Origin: Asaia bogorensis
Lineage (GTDB): Bacteria > Pseudomonadota > Alphaproteobacteria > Acetobacterales > Acetobacteraceae
DNA: 54,346 bases
Assembly: GCA_945873195.1 (NCBI GenBank)
Contig: CAMCDA010000008.1
Coordinates: 1 to 54,346, forward strand
Direction of reading: 5' to 3'
Under the pieces are notes generated by a model, which saw only the letters and a list, made by a program, of their open reading frames with translations, did not search any database and was not told the DNA's origin. Every line of letters begins with the position of its first letter. Within the stretch, counting starts at the first letter, position 1. Of this stretch, positions 1-9,953 are shown one piece after another. Made by a program: the position numbers and the translations under genes.

Positions 1-246
1 CCGCCACCTGCAACGGGAAGCTGGGCCAGCTGACCGGGTCACACCCCGAGTCACGTAACCCAGCCTGATACAAAAAGCGGTGTCCAGGAGAGTCGCGGCC
101 TGCATGGACATAGTAATGCGGGAATCAAAAATGAGGGGAGTCATGAGCACGCCGGCCTCATTCCTCTTGGTGAAATCTTTCATGTCCAGAGGACCGGTAT
201 TTCCCTCACAGGGAGTGCCGAGTACTCCCGGATCATCGATGGACTG

Positions 247-627
247 TTGAATGTCAGCAACCGCGCTTCCGCCGAAGGGATCGTCTATGTCGACGCCTTT
301 CTGGAAGACGCATTCTCGAAACCCAATAACCATGGCCTTACCGGCATCCTTGCCGAACGCCTTTTCGCCAAGGCCGCCTGGCCAGACGGAATCCTCTACC
401 CCAGTGTGAAGCAGAAGGGCGGCCGCAACGTTGCAATAAGGCCGGCGGCCTTCGGCGAGCGCTGGGACACGGTATCGTGCTCTGTCGTCAGGGTTAAAAA
501 GGCCCTAGGCTTGGGGATGTTCGACACCGAATACTTGGCGCACGCGGACGGCATCTTCACAGATCGCCGCCTGAAGTGGGCAGCGGGGCCTCCTTCTCAA
601 GTCGCGCATATCGAATGGCGATATTAA
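247..627 (+). CDS. Hypothetical protein, 5' end unresolved
   Basis: Reads to a TAA at 625-627. The frame is open from base 34 but holds no ATG, GTG or TTG before the TTG at 247. The upstream in-frame translation (for example GLIPLGEIFHVQRTG) looks protein-like, so the true 5' part may be lost, frameshifted or start at a non-standard codon. The segment WPDGILYPSVKQKGGRNVAI around residue 50 faintly resembles the tail of RES-domain proteins, which is a weak resemblance only. Base composition is visibly less GC-rich than the following genes, hinting at separate origin. Function unknown. Confidence 0.35.
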   Translation: MNVSNRASAEGIVYVDAFLEDAFSKPNNHGLTGILAERLFAKAAWPDGILYPSVKQKGGRNVAIRPAAFGERWDTVSCSVVRVKKALGLGMFDTEYLAHADGIFTDRRLKWAAGPPSQVAHIEWRY

Positions 628-685
628 CCTGCGGTTCTCTCGTTACTCTCGTGCAGACACCTTGCTTTAGCCTATGGCCCTCCAA

Positions 686-705
686 GGCGGGGGACTCCCC
701 CCGCC
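686..705. terminator. GC-rich hairpin between convergent genes
   Basis: GGCGGGGG (686-693) pairs with CCCCCGCC (698-705) around a short loop, between the hypothetical gene on + and the dehydrogenase on -. There is no clear T tract on either side, so it may only slow polymerase or block exonucleases. Confidence 0.3.
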
Positions 706-718
706 CCAGCACCAACCC

Positions 719-1771
719 TCAGTTCAGCCCAAGCTTATCCCCCAACCCATACTCGCCCGCCAGCTTCTTCAACACGTTCCACGTCGCATCCTCAACCGGA
801 ACCCCATTCGCCCGACGGTCCTTCTCCTTCAGGAACTCCACCTCACCGGGGTAGTAGATCGCCGAAGACCCCTGGGCCAGCGGCGTGTCCTTCAGGTATT
901 GCGCGAACTCGGTCACTTCCTGCTTGAACGTGTTCAGGTCGCGGAACGCCTGCACGTTGAACACCGCCATGAAGCACCCGTCATTGTGTCGCCCGGTCGG
1001 ATCAACGCCGAAGCCCAACCCGGTCAGCAGCCCCGCCAGGATCTCCACGATCACCGCCAGGCCCGTGCCCTTGTAGCCCTCGGCGCCGCCTAAGGGCAGC
1101 AGCGCGCCGCCCGCCTTCAGCACCTTGGGATCGGTCGACGGCTTGCCCTCGGCGTCGATCAGCCAGCCCTGCGGCACCTGCTCCCCACGCGCGGTCGCGA
1201 CGTTGATCTTCCCGGCGGCGGCGGCGGAGGTCGCCATGTCGAACACCAGCGGCCCTTCCAGATTGGACGGGATCGCCCAGGCCAGCGGGTTCGTGCCAAG
1301 CCGAGCCTTGGCGCCGCCAAAGGGGGCGACGGCCTTGGCGGAGCGGCCGCTATCGGCGGTGATCATCGCGATCATGCCCTCGGCCGCGGCCATCAGCGGA
1401 TAGGACGCGAGGCGTCCGATATGGCTCTGGCGGAACACCGTGGCGGCGGCGACGGAAGACTTCTTCGCCTTCTCGATCGTGTATTTCATCGCGCGATCGG
1501 TGGCAGCGTAGCCAAAGCCCCAATGGGCATCGACAACCGTCGTCGTCGGCGTTTCCTGCGTAATGACCCAGGGCGCCTGCGGCACGATGTGGCCGGCCTT
1601 CACGCGGTCGATATAGGTCGGGATCAGGATGATCCCATGCGAGTCATGGCCGACCAGATTGGCGCCGATATTATACTTGGCGACGGTCGCGGCTTCCTCG
1701 GCCGAGGCGCCAGCGGCCACCAGCAGCCCCTTGGCGATTTCCATCAATTGTTCGGCTGATACATTCGGCAT
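719..1771 (-). CDS. Ldh2-type malate/lactate dehydrogenase family oxidoreductase
   Basis: A 350-residue protein of the NAD(P)-dependent Ldh2 family (malate, L-sulfolactate, ureidoglycolate and related 2-hydroxyacid dehydrogenases), which is unrelated to the Rossmann-fold LDHs. Family marks seen: GHDSHGI at residues 41-47, RQSHIGR near 114-120 with the family's conserved His, RLGTNPLAWAIPS near 165-177, and a C-terminal AEGYKGTGLAVIVEIL segment. Length is normal for the family. It is transcribed alone and faces away from the BNR-repeat gene. The substrate cannot be told from sequence; a 2-hydroxyacid is the family expectation. Confidence 0.85.
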   Translation of the reverse strand: MPNVSAEQLMEIAKGLLVAAGASAEEAATVAKYNIGANLVGHDSHGIILIPTYIDRVKAGHIVPQAPWVITQETPTTTVVDAHWGFGYAATDRAMKYTIEKAKKSSVAAATVFRQSHIGRLASYPLMAAAEGMIAMITADSGRSAKAVAPFGGAKARLGTNPLAWAIPSNLEGPLVFDMATSAAAAGKINVATARGEQVPQGWLIDAEGKPSTDPKVLKAGGALLPLGGAEGYKGTGLAVIVEILAGLLTGLGFGVDPTGRHNDGCFMAVFNVQAFRDLNTFKQEVTEFAQYLKDTPLAQGSSAIYYPGEVEFLKEKDRRANGVPVEDATWNVLKKLAGEYGLGDKLGLN

Positions 1772-1888
1772 GGGTCATCTCCCCCTTCATTCTGACGGAC
1801 GATCAGGCTAGCCCAGGGATGCCCGCTTGGCCAGAAGCCCGGGATTGGCGTATCGTGCGAGTTGGAGCGAGACCCAAGGGAGGTCCTT

Positions 1889-2941
1889 ATGGCAAGTCAG
1901 TCGAATCTTTATGCCGGCATCGCCGGTTATGTCGGACGCGCGGGGCAGCAGGGCACGGTCGGCGTGTTCAGCCGTCTGGCTGGCGCGGAAAGCTGGAGCC
2001 ACGTGATCAAGGATCACGAGTGCTGGTCCGTGCACATCCACCCGACCGACCCGAGCGTCGTGTTCGCCGGCACGTCGGACGGTGTGTATCGCAGCACGGA
2101 CGCGGGCAAGACCTTCGCGCGCACCGATTTCCCCAAGGACGGCGTCCATATCTGGTCGTTCCTGGTGGATCATTCCAACCCGAAGCGCATCTTCGCCGGT
2201 GGGTCTCCCATTACGATGTACCGCAGCGAAGACTGTGGGGAGACGTGGGCCAAGCTGGCGAATCCCGGCATGCCGGACCGCGCCGTGATGCCCTTCGCCT
2301 GCCGCGTGATGCGGATGGCGCAGCACCCGACCAAGCCCGAGACGATCTACGGCGCGCTGGAAGTGAACGGCGTGATGCGCAGCGACGATGGCGGCGATAG
2401 CTGGACCGATATCAGCACCGACCTGATCCGCCTGGCGCAGCAGCCGCATCTGAAGAGCAAGATCGTCAGCAACACCTACAACGAAGGCATGCTCGACAGC
2501 CACGCGATCGCGATCAGCCCGAACGATCCCGATGGCGTGATCCTGGCCGTGCGCATGGGCCTGTTCCACACCGCCGACCGTGGTGAGACGTGGCAGGACA
2601 TGGAAGTTGGCCGCTTCTCCCCCAACACCTACGGGCGCGACATCAAGGTCTCGCCGCAGGATGGGAACACGATGTATGCCGCGCTCAGCGTTGCCGCGGC
2701 CAGTCATGACGGCGGATTGTTCCGCAGCCAGGATGGCGGGCAAAGCTGGAAGCGGTTCGACAAGGTGAAGGTCCACGGCACGATCATGTCCGTTGCCCTG
2801 CACAACAAGAACCCGAACGCGGTCTATCTCGGCGCGCGTTATGACGGCGAAGTCTATGGCACGGAAGACGGCGGGGACACCTGGCAGTCCATGCCGCTGC
2901 CGGCCGGCGTGAAGGACATCTACAGCCTCGCGGTCGGCTGA
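1889..2941 (+). CDS. BNR/Ycf48-like beta-propeller protein
   Basis: A 350-residue protein with repeated Asp-box style motifs (DGVYRSTDAGKTF, TMYRSEDCGETW, VMRSDDGGDSW, LFHTADRGETW, LFRSQDGGQSW, VYGTEDGGDTW), typical of BNR/sialidase or Ycf48-like propellers. Six or seven blades are expected. No signal peptide or membrane segment is seen, so it is probably cytoplasmic. The ATG at 1889 is chosen because AAGGGAGG lies just upstream. A longer in-frame TTG start at 1862 has no such site. The catalytic residues of true sialidases are not evident, so no enzyme activity is claimed. Confidence 0.75.
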   Translation: MASQSNLYAGIAGYVGRAGQQGTVGVFSRLAGAESWSHVIKDHECWSVHIHPTDPSVVFAGTSDGVYRSTDAGKTFARTDFPKDGVHIWSFLVDHSNPKRIFAGGSPITMYRSEDCGETWAKLANPGMPDRAVMPFACRVMRMAQHPTKPETIYGALEVNGVMRSDDGGDSWTDISTDLIRLAQQPHLKSKIVSNTYNEGMLDSHAIAISPNDPDGVILAVRMGLFHTADRGETWQDMEVGRFSPNTYGRDIKVSPQDGNTMYAALSVAAASHDGGLFRSQDGGQSWKRFDKVKVHGTIMSVALHNKNPNAVYLGARYDGEVYGTEDGGDTWQSMPLPAGVKDIYSLAVG

Positions 2942-2954
2942 TCACGAGGGGGTT

Positions 2955-2980
2955 GTCCCCGGGGTTCGCGCCCCGGGGAC
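2955..2980. terminator. Strong GC hairpin between convergent genes
   Basis: A perfect 10-bp stem, GTCCCCGGGG (2955-2964) with CCCCGGGGAC (2971-2980) and a 6-nt loop. It sits between the end of the BNR gene (+) and the end of a luciferase-like gene (-). No T run follows on either strand, so bidirectional termination is an inference from position. Confidence 0.4.
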
Positions 2981-2986
2981 GGTCCG

Positions 2987-3979
2987 TTACAGAGTCGCGG
3001 CGATGCGGCCGAGGCGCTTGATGCTCGCCACCACTTCTTCTTGCGGCAGCCCGGGCCAAGCCATCCGGAAGCGGAACTCGGTTGCGCCCAGCGTATCGCG
3101 GTAGCGCTGTAGTTCGTCCCGCACATAGGCTTCGTCGCCGATCACGAAACGATCCTGCGCGAACTGGCGGAATCCGTCATCACTGTCGCCGCCGAACCCG
3201 CCGAACCCGTGGCCGGCATAGCGGGTGTATTTGGCCGAGATCGGGCCGCGCGCCAGGTCGATCGCCCCTTGCATCGATGGGCCGCAGAAGCATTCGCGCG
3301 ACACCTGCCGGTCGTAGTTCAGCGGCTTGCCGTAGTCGACGCGGGCCTGATGGAAAACGCTCCACCAGCGCTGCATCTCATCCATCGACATCGCGCCGGC
3401 GCCTTGCCAGGAGTCGCCCAGTTCGGCGGCGCGCTTGACCGCGTCCTCCACCGTGCCGCCGATCCAGAGCGGCATTTTCGACGGGTTCTTCGGGCGGATG
3501 GCGAGGCTGACGTCGTCCAGATGGACGTATTTGCCGTGGAAGGTGACGTGGTCGTTCTCCCACAGCAGGCGGATGGCCTGACAGTATTCGCGGAAGCGGC
3601 CGACGCGGGATTTGCGTTCGATGCCCAGGGCGGCGAACTCGGAATCGCGGTAGCCCAGCCCGACGCCGAGAACGAAGCCGCCATCGGCGAGGTGGTCCAG
3701 CGTGGCGGCTTCCTCGGCCAGCAGCACGGGGTTGAGCATCGGCAGCAGCAGCACCGCAGTGCCCAGCCGCATCCCCTGCCCCAGATGCGCCAGATAGCCC
3801 AGCATCGGCGATGACGCGGTCTGGCGCATCGCCGGGCCGGTCACGAAATGCTGCGGCAGCCAGAGCGAATCAAACCCGGCATCCCGTGCGGTGGAGACCT
3901 GTTCACGGATTTCCCGCAGGTGGGTGCTCATGTCCTGATGGCCCTCGATTTCGAGGGTGACGAACATTCCGACCTTCAT
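2987..3979 (-). CDS. LLM class flavin-dependent oxidoreductase (luciferase-like)
   Basis: A 330-residue TIM-barrel protein of the bacterial luciferase/F420-dependent family. It begins MKVGMFVTLEIEG and carries GFDSLWLPQHF, LGTAVLLLPMLNPVLLAEEAATLDHLADG and GVGLGYRDSEF. The start at 3979 is preceded by AGGAGGAAACACC, which is better than the in-frame start 22 codons upstream. It follows the Nudix gene by 22 bp on the same strand, so the two are probably co-transcribed. FMN or F420 use cannot be settled from sequence and the substrate is unknown. Two further members of this superfamily lie in the window (6779-7633 and 35713-36753). Confidence 0.8.
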   Translation of the reverse strand: MKVGMFVTLEIEGHQDMSTHLREIREQVSTARDAGFDSLWLPQHFVTGPAMRQTASSPMLGYLAHLGQGMRLGTAVLLLPMLNPVLLAEEAATLDHLADGGFVLGVGLGYRDSEFAALGIERKSRVGRFREYCQAIRLLWENDHVTFHGKYVHLDDVSLAIRPKNPSKMPLWIGGTVEDAVKRAAELGDSWQGAGAMSMDEMQRWWSVFHQARVDYGKPLNYDRQVSRECFCGPSMQGAIDLARGPISAKYTRYAGHGFGGFGGDSDDGFRQFAQDRFVIGDEAYVRDELQRYRDTLGATEFRFRMAWPGLPQEEVVASIKRLGRIAATL

Positions 3980-4001
3980 GGTGTTTCCTCCTGTTTGGTT
4001 G

Positions 4002-4793
4002 TTACGATGCCGGCGGGATGTCGACGATGAATTCCGGCCCGCCATAACCGGCCTCGACCGGAATGATCAGCTTGCGGCGTACGTCGTCGATCTTTGCCGA
4101 TTTCGGCTGCACGGTGACCACCATGGACGACCGCGCGGTTGCCATCGCATCGGCGACGCAGCTCCGCCGCGACAGTTTCTCCAGGTTCTTCAGGGTAGCG
4201 AAGACGAGTTTGTATCGGCCGGCTTCGGTTTCGGCTAAAGCCTCGGCCGGACGGATCCAGATGGAGTCGACCGACTCATGTCCGTCATGCACGGCGACAT
4301 GTTCCGGCGGCGCTTCCACCAGATAGAACTGCGTATCGTAACGCTTGGGCTGGTGCGCGGGCGTGATCCAATGGGCGTAGTGCTCCAGCATATCGGTTGC
4401 CGGCAGCAGTTCATGCTCGCCCAGTACGACGTCGAAGCCGATCTCTCCGGCGGCCAATGGCGCGCGGTGCTTCTGCTCGATCTTCAGCAGTTCGTCGGCG
4501 GTCACCAGGCGATCGTTGCCGCGCGGACGGGCGAGCAGGACGCCGCATTCCTCGAACGTTTCGCGGATGGCGGCGATGCGGAACGGCATGTCGCGGGTTT
4601 GATTCCGTACGAAGGCGTCGTTCGCCGCCACCGTGTGATCACCCTTGTCGACCCGCCCGCCCGGAAAGACCAGCGCGCCCGAGGCGAAGTCGATCTGGTG
4701 GTGGCGCACCACCATGAAGACCTCCAGCCCCATTTTTCCGTCTCGGATCAGCAGGATCGTTGCGGCAGGCCGAGCGATTGCTTCAGTTGTCAT
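4002..4793 (-). CDS. Nudix hydrolase with an extended Nudix box
   Basis: A 263-residue protein with a Nudix signature: LVFPGGRVDKGDH (residues 41-53), then an insertion, then RETFEECGVLL (77-87), which supplies the REx2EExG metal-binding core. The stretch between the GG and the RE is longer than the canonical box, as in NUDT7/NUDT19-like enzymes that act on CoA derivatives. That substrate class is only a suggestion. AAGG lies about 7 nt before the ATG. It is the first gene of a two-gene unit with the luciferase-like gene and is divergent from pobA. Confidence 0.8.
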   Translation of the reverse strand: MTTEAIARPAATILLIRDGKMGLEVFMVVRHHQIDFASGALVFPGGRVDKGDHTVAANDAFVRNQTRDMPFRIAAIRETFEECGVLLARPRGNDRLVTADELLKIEQKHRAPLAAGEIGFDVVLGEHELLPATDMLEHYAHWITPAHQPKRYDTQFYLVEAPPEHVAVHDGHESVDSIWIRPAEALAETEAGRYKLVFATLKNLEKLSRRSCVADAMATARSSMVVTVQPKSAKIDDVRRKLIIPVEAGYGGPEFIVDIPPAS

Positions 4794-4866
4794 CGTGTTG
4801 CCTTATGAACCATGTGTGTCGTCCTGACCGGGACGGCGGTGAATGTGTTTCCCGCTCCGATCCTAG

Positions 4867-6102
<1,236 letters not shown>

Positions 6103-6103
6103 A

Positions 6104-6709
6104 CTATTCCCGCATCGCGCGGGCCTTCTTGGCGGCCGGGCGCGCCCAGCAGCGTTCCAGCCATTCCTTCACCGCGGGCCATTGGCCCAGGTCGATCGAC
6201 AGCCCGCGATACAGCGCGCTCGCGACGTTCAGATCGGCCACGGAAAAGGCGGGCCCCGCAAGCCATTGCGTCTTGGCCAGCACGCCGTTCAGCGTGGTCA
6301 TGGCCGGAACAATCTCGGCCCAACATGCGTCGGCAACGGCCTTGCTGCGCTGCGCTTCGGGCAAAACAGAGCTGTGATTAACGTAGTTCACGAGCGCGCG
6401 ATCGAGGCGATCCGTCTCCCACAACGACCACTGCCATACCAGGGCTTCGCTTTTCGGATCCGACGGATACAGCCCGCCGCCATGCTTCTTGGCGAGGTAC
6501 ATATTGATCGCCATCGATTCCGACAGCACGAACCCGTCATCGTCGATCACCGGCACGCTGCCATTGGGGTTCAGCGCAAGAAATTCCGGCGTGCGGGTTT
6601 CCGGTGAGCGTGGGTTGTAGTCCAGATGCTCATACGGAATGTTCAATTCCATCGCCATCCACAGCGTGCGAACGGCGCGCGACCGGGCCGAACCGTACAT
6701 CTTAAGCAT
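6104..6709 (-). CDS. Glutathione S-transferase family protein
   Basis: A 201-residue GST with an N-terminal thioredoxin-like domain (MLKMYGSARSRAVRTLWMA; PNGSVPVIDDDGFVLSESMAI, containing the cis-Pro and the ES gamma-glutamyl-binding motif) and an all-helical C-terminal domain ending near WPAVKEWLERCWARP. GGAGGATTTG precedes the ATG at 6709. The gene converges on pobA, with stop codons one base apart. A role in conjugating electrophiles is the family expectation; the substrate is unknown. Confidence 0.85.
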   Translation of the reverse strand: MLKMYGSARSRAVRTLWMAMELNIPYEHLDYNPRSPETRTPEFLALNPNGSVPVIDDDGFVLSESMAINMYLAKKHGGGLYPSDPKSEALVWQWSLWETDRLDRALVNYVNHSSVLPEAQRSKAVADACWAEIVPAMTTLNGVLAKTQWLAGPAFSVADLNVASALYRGLSIDLGQWPAVKEWLERCWARPAAKKARAMRE

Positions 6710-6778
6710 GCAAATCCTCCATATTCCGTTCGACGCGGGAGTGTGCCCAGGCTCCGCCGGAACGTCCACCCCGCCTGT

Positions 6779-7633
6779 TCATCCAACCTGGCGCATCAAC
6801 CCCGCCCAGCGATCCAGGATCGGCAGAATCACATCCTCCTTCGCGGCGGGCAGGCTGACCGCGCTGCGCACGATGCCGAGGTCGCGATACCGCTTCAGGG
6901 TGTCCAAATCATCGACCGAGGAGAACAGCGACACCGGGAAGGTCGTGGGATCGCGGCCGGCTTCCTTCAGCATCTCACGGAATTTCGGCACATAGTCGAA
7001 GACATCGCCGTATTGCGCCGGCCGGCCGGCCAGCGGCATCCAGCCGTCACCGTAACGGACGGCGCGCCTCGCGGCATAAGGAAAGACGCCGCCGATGATG
7101 ACCGGCGGATGCGGCTTCTGCACCGGCTTCGGCCAGGTCATCATGGGATCGAAGTTGACGAACTCCCCATGATATTCAGCCTTCGACTTCGTCCAGATCT
7201 CGCGCATGGCCTCGATGCGCTCGCGTACCAGCTTATGACGGGTGGAGAAAACCGTGCCGTGGTTCTCCATCTCATCCTGGTTCCAACCGTTGCCGACCCC
7301 GAAAAGGAAACGGCCGGCGGACACCTGATCGATCGACGCCACCAGCTTGGCCAATTGGATCGGATCGCGCTGGTTGACCAGGCAAACGCCGGTTCCAACA
7401 TTCAGCGTCTTGGTCGCGCAGGCCGCCGCCGTCAGGCTCACGAACGGGTCCATCACATCATAATAATGCTTGGGCAGGTCCCCGCCGCCGCCCCACGGTG
7501 ATTTGCGGGATAGCGGAATATGCGAATGCTCCGCCGCCCACAGCGACTCAAATCCTCGCTCCTCCAGCGCTCTGCCGAGCGCCGCGGGCGTCATGGAATA
7601 GTCGGTGAAGAAGATTGAGGCCCCGAAATGCAT
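6779..7633 (-). CDS. LLM class F420-type oxidoreductase
   Basis: A 284-residue luciferase-like protein beginning MHFGASIFFTDYSMTPAALGRALEERGFESLWAAEHSHIP. This N-terminus, with LTAAACATKTLNVGTGVCLV and FLFGVGNGWNQDEMENHG, matches the TIGR03619-like group often annotated as F420-dependent. GGAGGATATC lies just before the ATG at 7633. It is in the same direction as the GST gene 69 bp downstream, possibly one transcript, and divergent from the methyltransferase. Cofactor and substrate are not proven. Confidence 0.82.
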   Translation of the reverse strand: MHFGASIFFTDYSMTPAALGRALEERGFESLWAAEHSHIPLSRKSPWGGGGDLPKHYYDVMDPFVSLTAAACATKTLNVGTGVCLVNQRDPIQLAKLVASIDQVSAGRFLFGVGNGWNQDEMENHGTVFSTRHKLVRERIEAMREIWTKSKAEYHGEFVNFDPMMTWPKPVQKPHPPVIIGGVFPYAARRAVRYGDGWMPLAGRPAQYGDVFDYVPKFREMLKEAGRDPTTFPVSLFSSVDDLDTLKRYRDLGIVRSAVSLPAAKEDVILPILDRWAGLMRQVG

Positions 7634-7767
7634 GATATCCTCCGCTTTTTTTGTACCCGTCCAGGATCGCCAGCATAGCCCGCCGGCGTGAAAACGACCA
7701 CCGGTGCTTAACGGTTTGTTTACCCCTGCCGGGTATGGTCCCCGCACCGTTCGTGCCGGAGACTGAC

Positions 7768-8547
7768 ATGCCTGATGGTATCGTGCCGCCGTCCCTGCGT
7801 ATCCCGCAGATATTCTTTGGACTTGCCCAGACCGAGGGGCTGGTCAAGACGCTCAATCAACTGATCCACCAGATCGGTGATGTGGCGGACCCGCGATCCC
7901 AATGGTTCATGGCCGACAACCTGATCACCTACGGCCACACGGCGGGGTTCCGGCACGATCCGCGCTTTGTCTCGGCGGTGCAGGCGGCACAACCGACACC
8001 GATGGAACTGGCGATCGCCTGGCGCACGCACACGCTGTGCTGGGCCGCGCAAAGCTGCCTGGCGCTGGAAGGGGACTATGTCGAGTGCGGCACCTACCAG
8101 GGCTACTCAATGGATGTCGTGTTGCGGTATCTCGACGGGCTGCCCGGCCGGCGATGCTGGCTTTATGATCTGTTCGACCCCAGCGGCGATCAAGGCGAAG
8201 GCAAGCGGCTGCCGGAGCATTCCCCCGCTCTGTATCAAAAGGTCATGCGGCGTTTTGTTTCGAGGCCGAATGTGACCGTCACCCGTGGGAAGGTGCCCGA
8301 TATCCTGCATGACATCGCGCCGGAACGCATTGCGTTCCTGCATATCGACATGAATAACGCCGATGCGGAACGGGGGGCTGTGGAATTGCTCTACAACCGA
8401 CTTTCGGTTGGAGGAATGGTCATCTTTGATGACTACGGCTGGACCGGTTATCAGGACCAAAAGCGCGGCGCGGATCAATTCGCCGCCGAACAAGGCCTGT
8501 CGGTGCTGGAACTGCCGACCGGCCAGGGCCTGCTTGTGAAGCGTTAG
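7768..8547 (+). CDS. TylF/MycF-like SAM-dependent O-methyltransferase
   Basis: A 259-residue class I methyltransferase of the TylF (macrocin O-methyltransferase) family. It shows VECGTYQGYSMD near residue 110 (SAM-binding), a WLYDLFDPSG segment, and FLHIDMNNADAERGAVELLY then GGMVIFDDYGWTGY, which in this family bind the divalent metal and catechol-like hydroxyls. Start set at 7768 after GGAG. An ATG at 7735 would also be in frame. No biosynthetic cluster surrounds it, so the acceptor is unknown. Its TAG overlaps the stop codon of the convergent XRE gene. Confidence 0.8.
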   Translation: MPDGIVPPSLRIPQIFFGLAQTEGLVKTLNQLIHQIGDVADPRSQWFMADNLITYGHTAGFRHDPRFVSAVQAAQPTPMELAIAWRTHTLCWAAQSCLALEGDYVECGTYQGYSMDVVLRYLDGLPGRRCWLYDLFDPSGDQGEGKRLPEHSPALYQKVMRRFVSRPNVTVTRGKVPDILHDIAPERIAFLHIDMNNADAERGAVELLYNRLSVGGMVIFDDYGWTGYQDQKRGADQFAAEQGLSVLELPTGQGLLVKR

Positions 8548-8759
8548 CGTCCGGTCATCGCCATGGTTTCGCGGACCGGGAGGCGCAGGACCTTGCAGAG
8601 GATCGATAGGTTTCGATCCCTCGGCCGGACCCGGCCGCTTTCCCAGTAGTAGATGGAGACCGGGGAAACACCAACGTTTTCAGCAACTTCGGCGACGCTC
8701 AATCCAGATGTCGCGCGGGCGAGGCGTATCTGACGGCTCAGGCTCTTGGTGCGGGCCAT
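8544..8759 (-). CDS. Small XRE-family HTH regulator
   Basis: A 71-residue protein that is almost entirely one helix-turn-helix: SLSRQIRLARATSGLSVAEVAENVGVSPVSIYYWESGRVRPRDRN, with IYYWESG forming the recognition helix. The ATG at 8759 has AAAGGA 8 nt upstream; a second in-frame ATG at 8780 has none. It is divergent from the TauD-type dioxygenase across about 235 bp with two dyad sequences, so regulating itself or that enzyme is plausible (inference). No effector domain is seen. Confidence 0.8.
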   Translation of the reverse strand: MARTKSLSRQIRLARATSGLSVAEVAENVGVSPVSIYYWESGRVRPRDRNLSILCKVLRLPVRETMAMTGR

Positions 8760-8802
8760 ATTGGTATTCCTTTCGGCCATGTTACCAGGTTTGCCTCCGT
8801 CG

Positions 8803-8818
8803 CGTTTGGTACGAAACG
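8803..8818. promoter_or_regulatory. Near-palindrome upstream of the XRE gene
   Basis: CGTTTGGTACGAAACG is a 16-bp near-perfect dyad (one mismatched pair flanking the GTAC core), 44 bp before the XRE start codon. Autoregulatory operator by position; inferred. Confidence 0.4.
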
Positions 8819-8866
8819 GAAAACGCGGTAGTATCCACATGCATCGAGTCGTCACTAAACTGCTTT

Positions 8867-8888
8867 CAGAAAAAAATCAAATTTTCTG
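8867..8888. promoter_or_regulatory. Inverted repeat in the divergent XRE/TauD promoter region
   Basis: CAGAAAA (8867-8873) and TTTTCTG (8882-8888) form perfect 7-bp arms across 8 nt in an AT-rich patch, midway between the XRE regulator and the dioxygenase. Candidate operator. Confidence 0.35.
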
Positions 8889-8995
8889 CCTTGCGTTCCG
8901 GCGATGGGAGCAATGCTTTCGCGCGCGCGGATGATCCCGTAAGGTCTGGGACGAAACCAACAACCAACCTGTCAATCAGGCACGCGGAGTGGGAT

Positions 8996-9838
8996 ATGTC
9001 CGAGATCACGATCACGCGTTTGACATCGCATACGGGCGCGGAGGCACGGGGCGTCGATCTGTCCCGCCCTGTCGATGCGGCGACACAGGACGCCTTGAAC
9101 GCCGCGTTCTCGCGGCATGGCGTACTGGTCATTCGGGACCAGGCCCTGTCACCATCGCAACTTCTGACCGCGGTGCAATTATTCGGGGAGGTTTTCCCGC
9201 AGCATAATTCCCGCTTCGCCCTGCCGGAGTGCCCTGAGATTCATTATATCTCCAACCACGATAAATTCCCGGACGGGCGCCGCTATATCCCGGGGGAAGG
9301 CTGGCACACTGATCATTCGAACGACACCAGGCCGCCCAAGGCGACGGTGCTGCACGCGGTGCAATTGCCCGATCGGGGCGGCGATACGCAGTTCCTGAAC
9401 ATGGCCGCGGCGCATGACGCGTTGCCGGAAAAGACCAGGGATCGGCTGGACGGATTGATGGCCATCCATGTCTATCAGAGCAGTCACAGCGAACGAAAAC
9501 TCATGGGCCTGACCGACGCCCAGAAGGAGCGCGTACCGAATGCCGTCCTGCATCCGCTGGCGCGGACACATCCGGAAACCGGACGGAAATCAATTTATGT
9601 CAACCCGATCCGAATTGAAGGCATCGTCGGGCTGGACCACAAGGAAGCGCTGCCCTTGCTGGAGGAATTGCTGGCCCATGCCTGCCAGCCCGCCTTCGAG
9701 TATCGGCATCAATGGCAGCCGGGCGATGTCGTGATGTGGGACAACCGCTGCATGTTGCACAAGGCAAACGGTGATTATGACATGGAGCAGACCCGGTATC
9801 TCTACCGGGTCATGCTGAACGGCAGCGTTCCCGTCTGA
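8996..9838 (+). CDS. TauD/TfdA-family Fe(II)/2-oxoglutarate dioxygenase
   Basis: A 280-residue non-haem iron dioxygenase. Iron ligands are H104 and D106 in GWHTDHSND and H255 in WDNRCMLHKANGDYD. The 2-oxoglutarate-binding Arg lies just after (EQTRYLYR). Length is normal for TauD. Family substrates include taurine, alkyl sulfates and 2,4-D, and nothing in the context chooses between them. Start at 8996 follows GGAG; longer in-frame extension upstream is not conserved. A palindromic repeat follows the stop. Confidence 0.85.
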   Translation: MSEITITRLTSHTGAEARGVDLSRPVDAATQDALNAAFSRHGVLVIRDQALSPSQLLTAVQLFGEVFPQHNSRFALPECPEIHYISNHDKFPDGRRYIPGEGWHTDHSNDTRPPKATVLHAVQLPDRGGDTQFLNMAAAHDALPEKTRDRLDGLMAIHVYQSSHSERKLMGLTDAQKERVPNAVLHPLARTHPETGRKSIYVNPIRIEGIVGLDHKEALPLLEELLAHACQPAFEYRHQWQPGDVVMWDNRCMLHKANGDYDMEQTRYLYRVMLNGSVPV

Positions 9839-9846
9839 CGGGCTGG

Positions 9847-9953
9847 CTAGAGCGCGTTCAGCCTGACCAGAAAGGAAGAACGCGCTCTAGCTCTTTGTTT
9901 GATCGCATGATTCATGGCCTGTGACGTTTACGCTCAGGCCGATCATGCTCTAG
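9847..9953. repeat. CTAGAGC-bounded palindromic intergenic element
   Basis: A 107-bp element that begins CTAGAGC and ends GCTCTAG. Its left half is a perfect 13-bp hairpin, CTAGAGCGCGTTC (9847-9859) with GAACGCGCTCTAG (9878-9890). The right half carries GCATGAT (9905) and GATCATGCTCTAG (9941-9953). The latter is the same core as widespread rhizobial/alphaproteobacterial palindromes. It sits between convergent genes and may also end transcripts. The terminal CTAG supplies the TAG stop codon of the biotin carboxylase gene on the minus strand. Confidence 0.6.
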
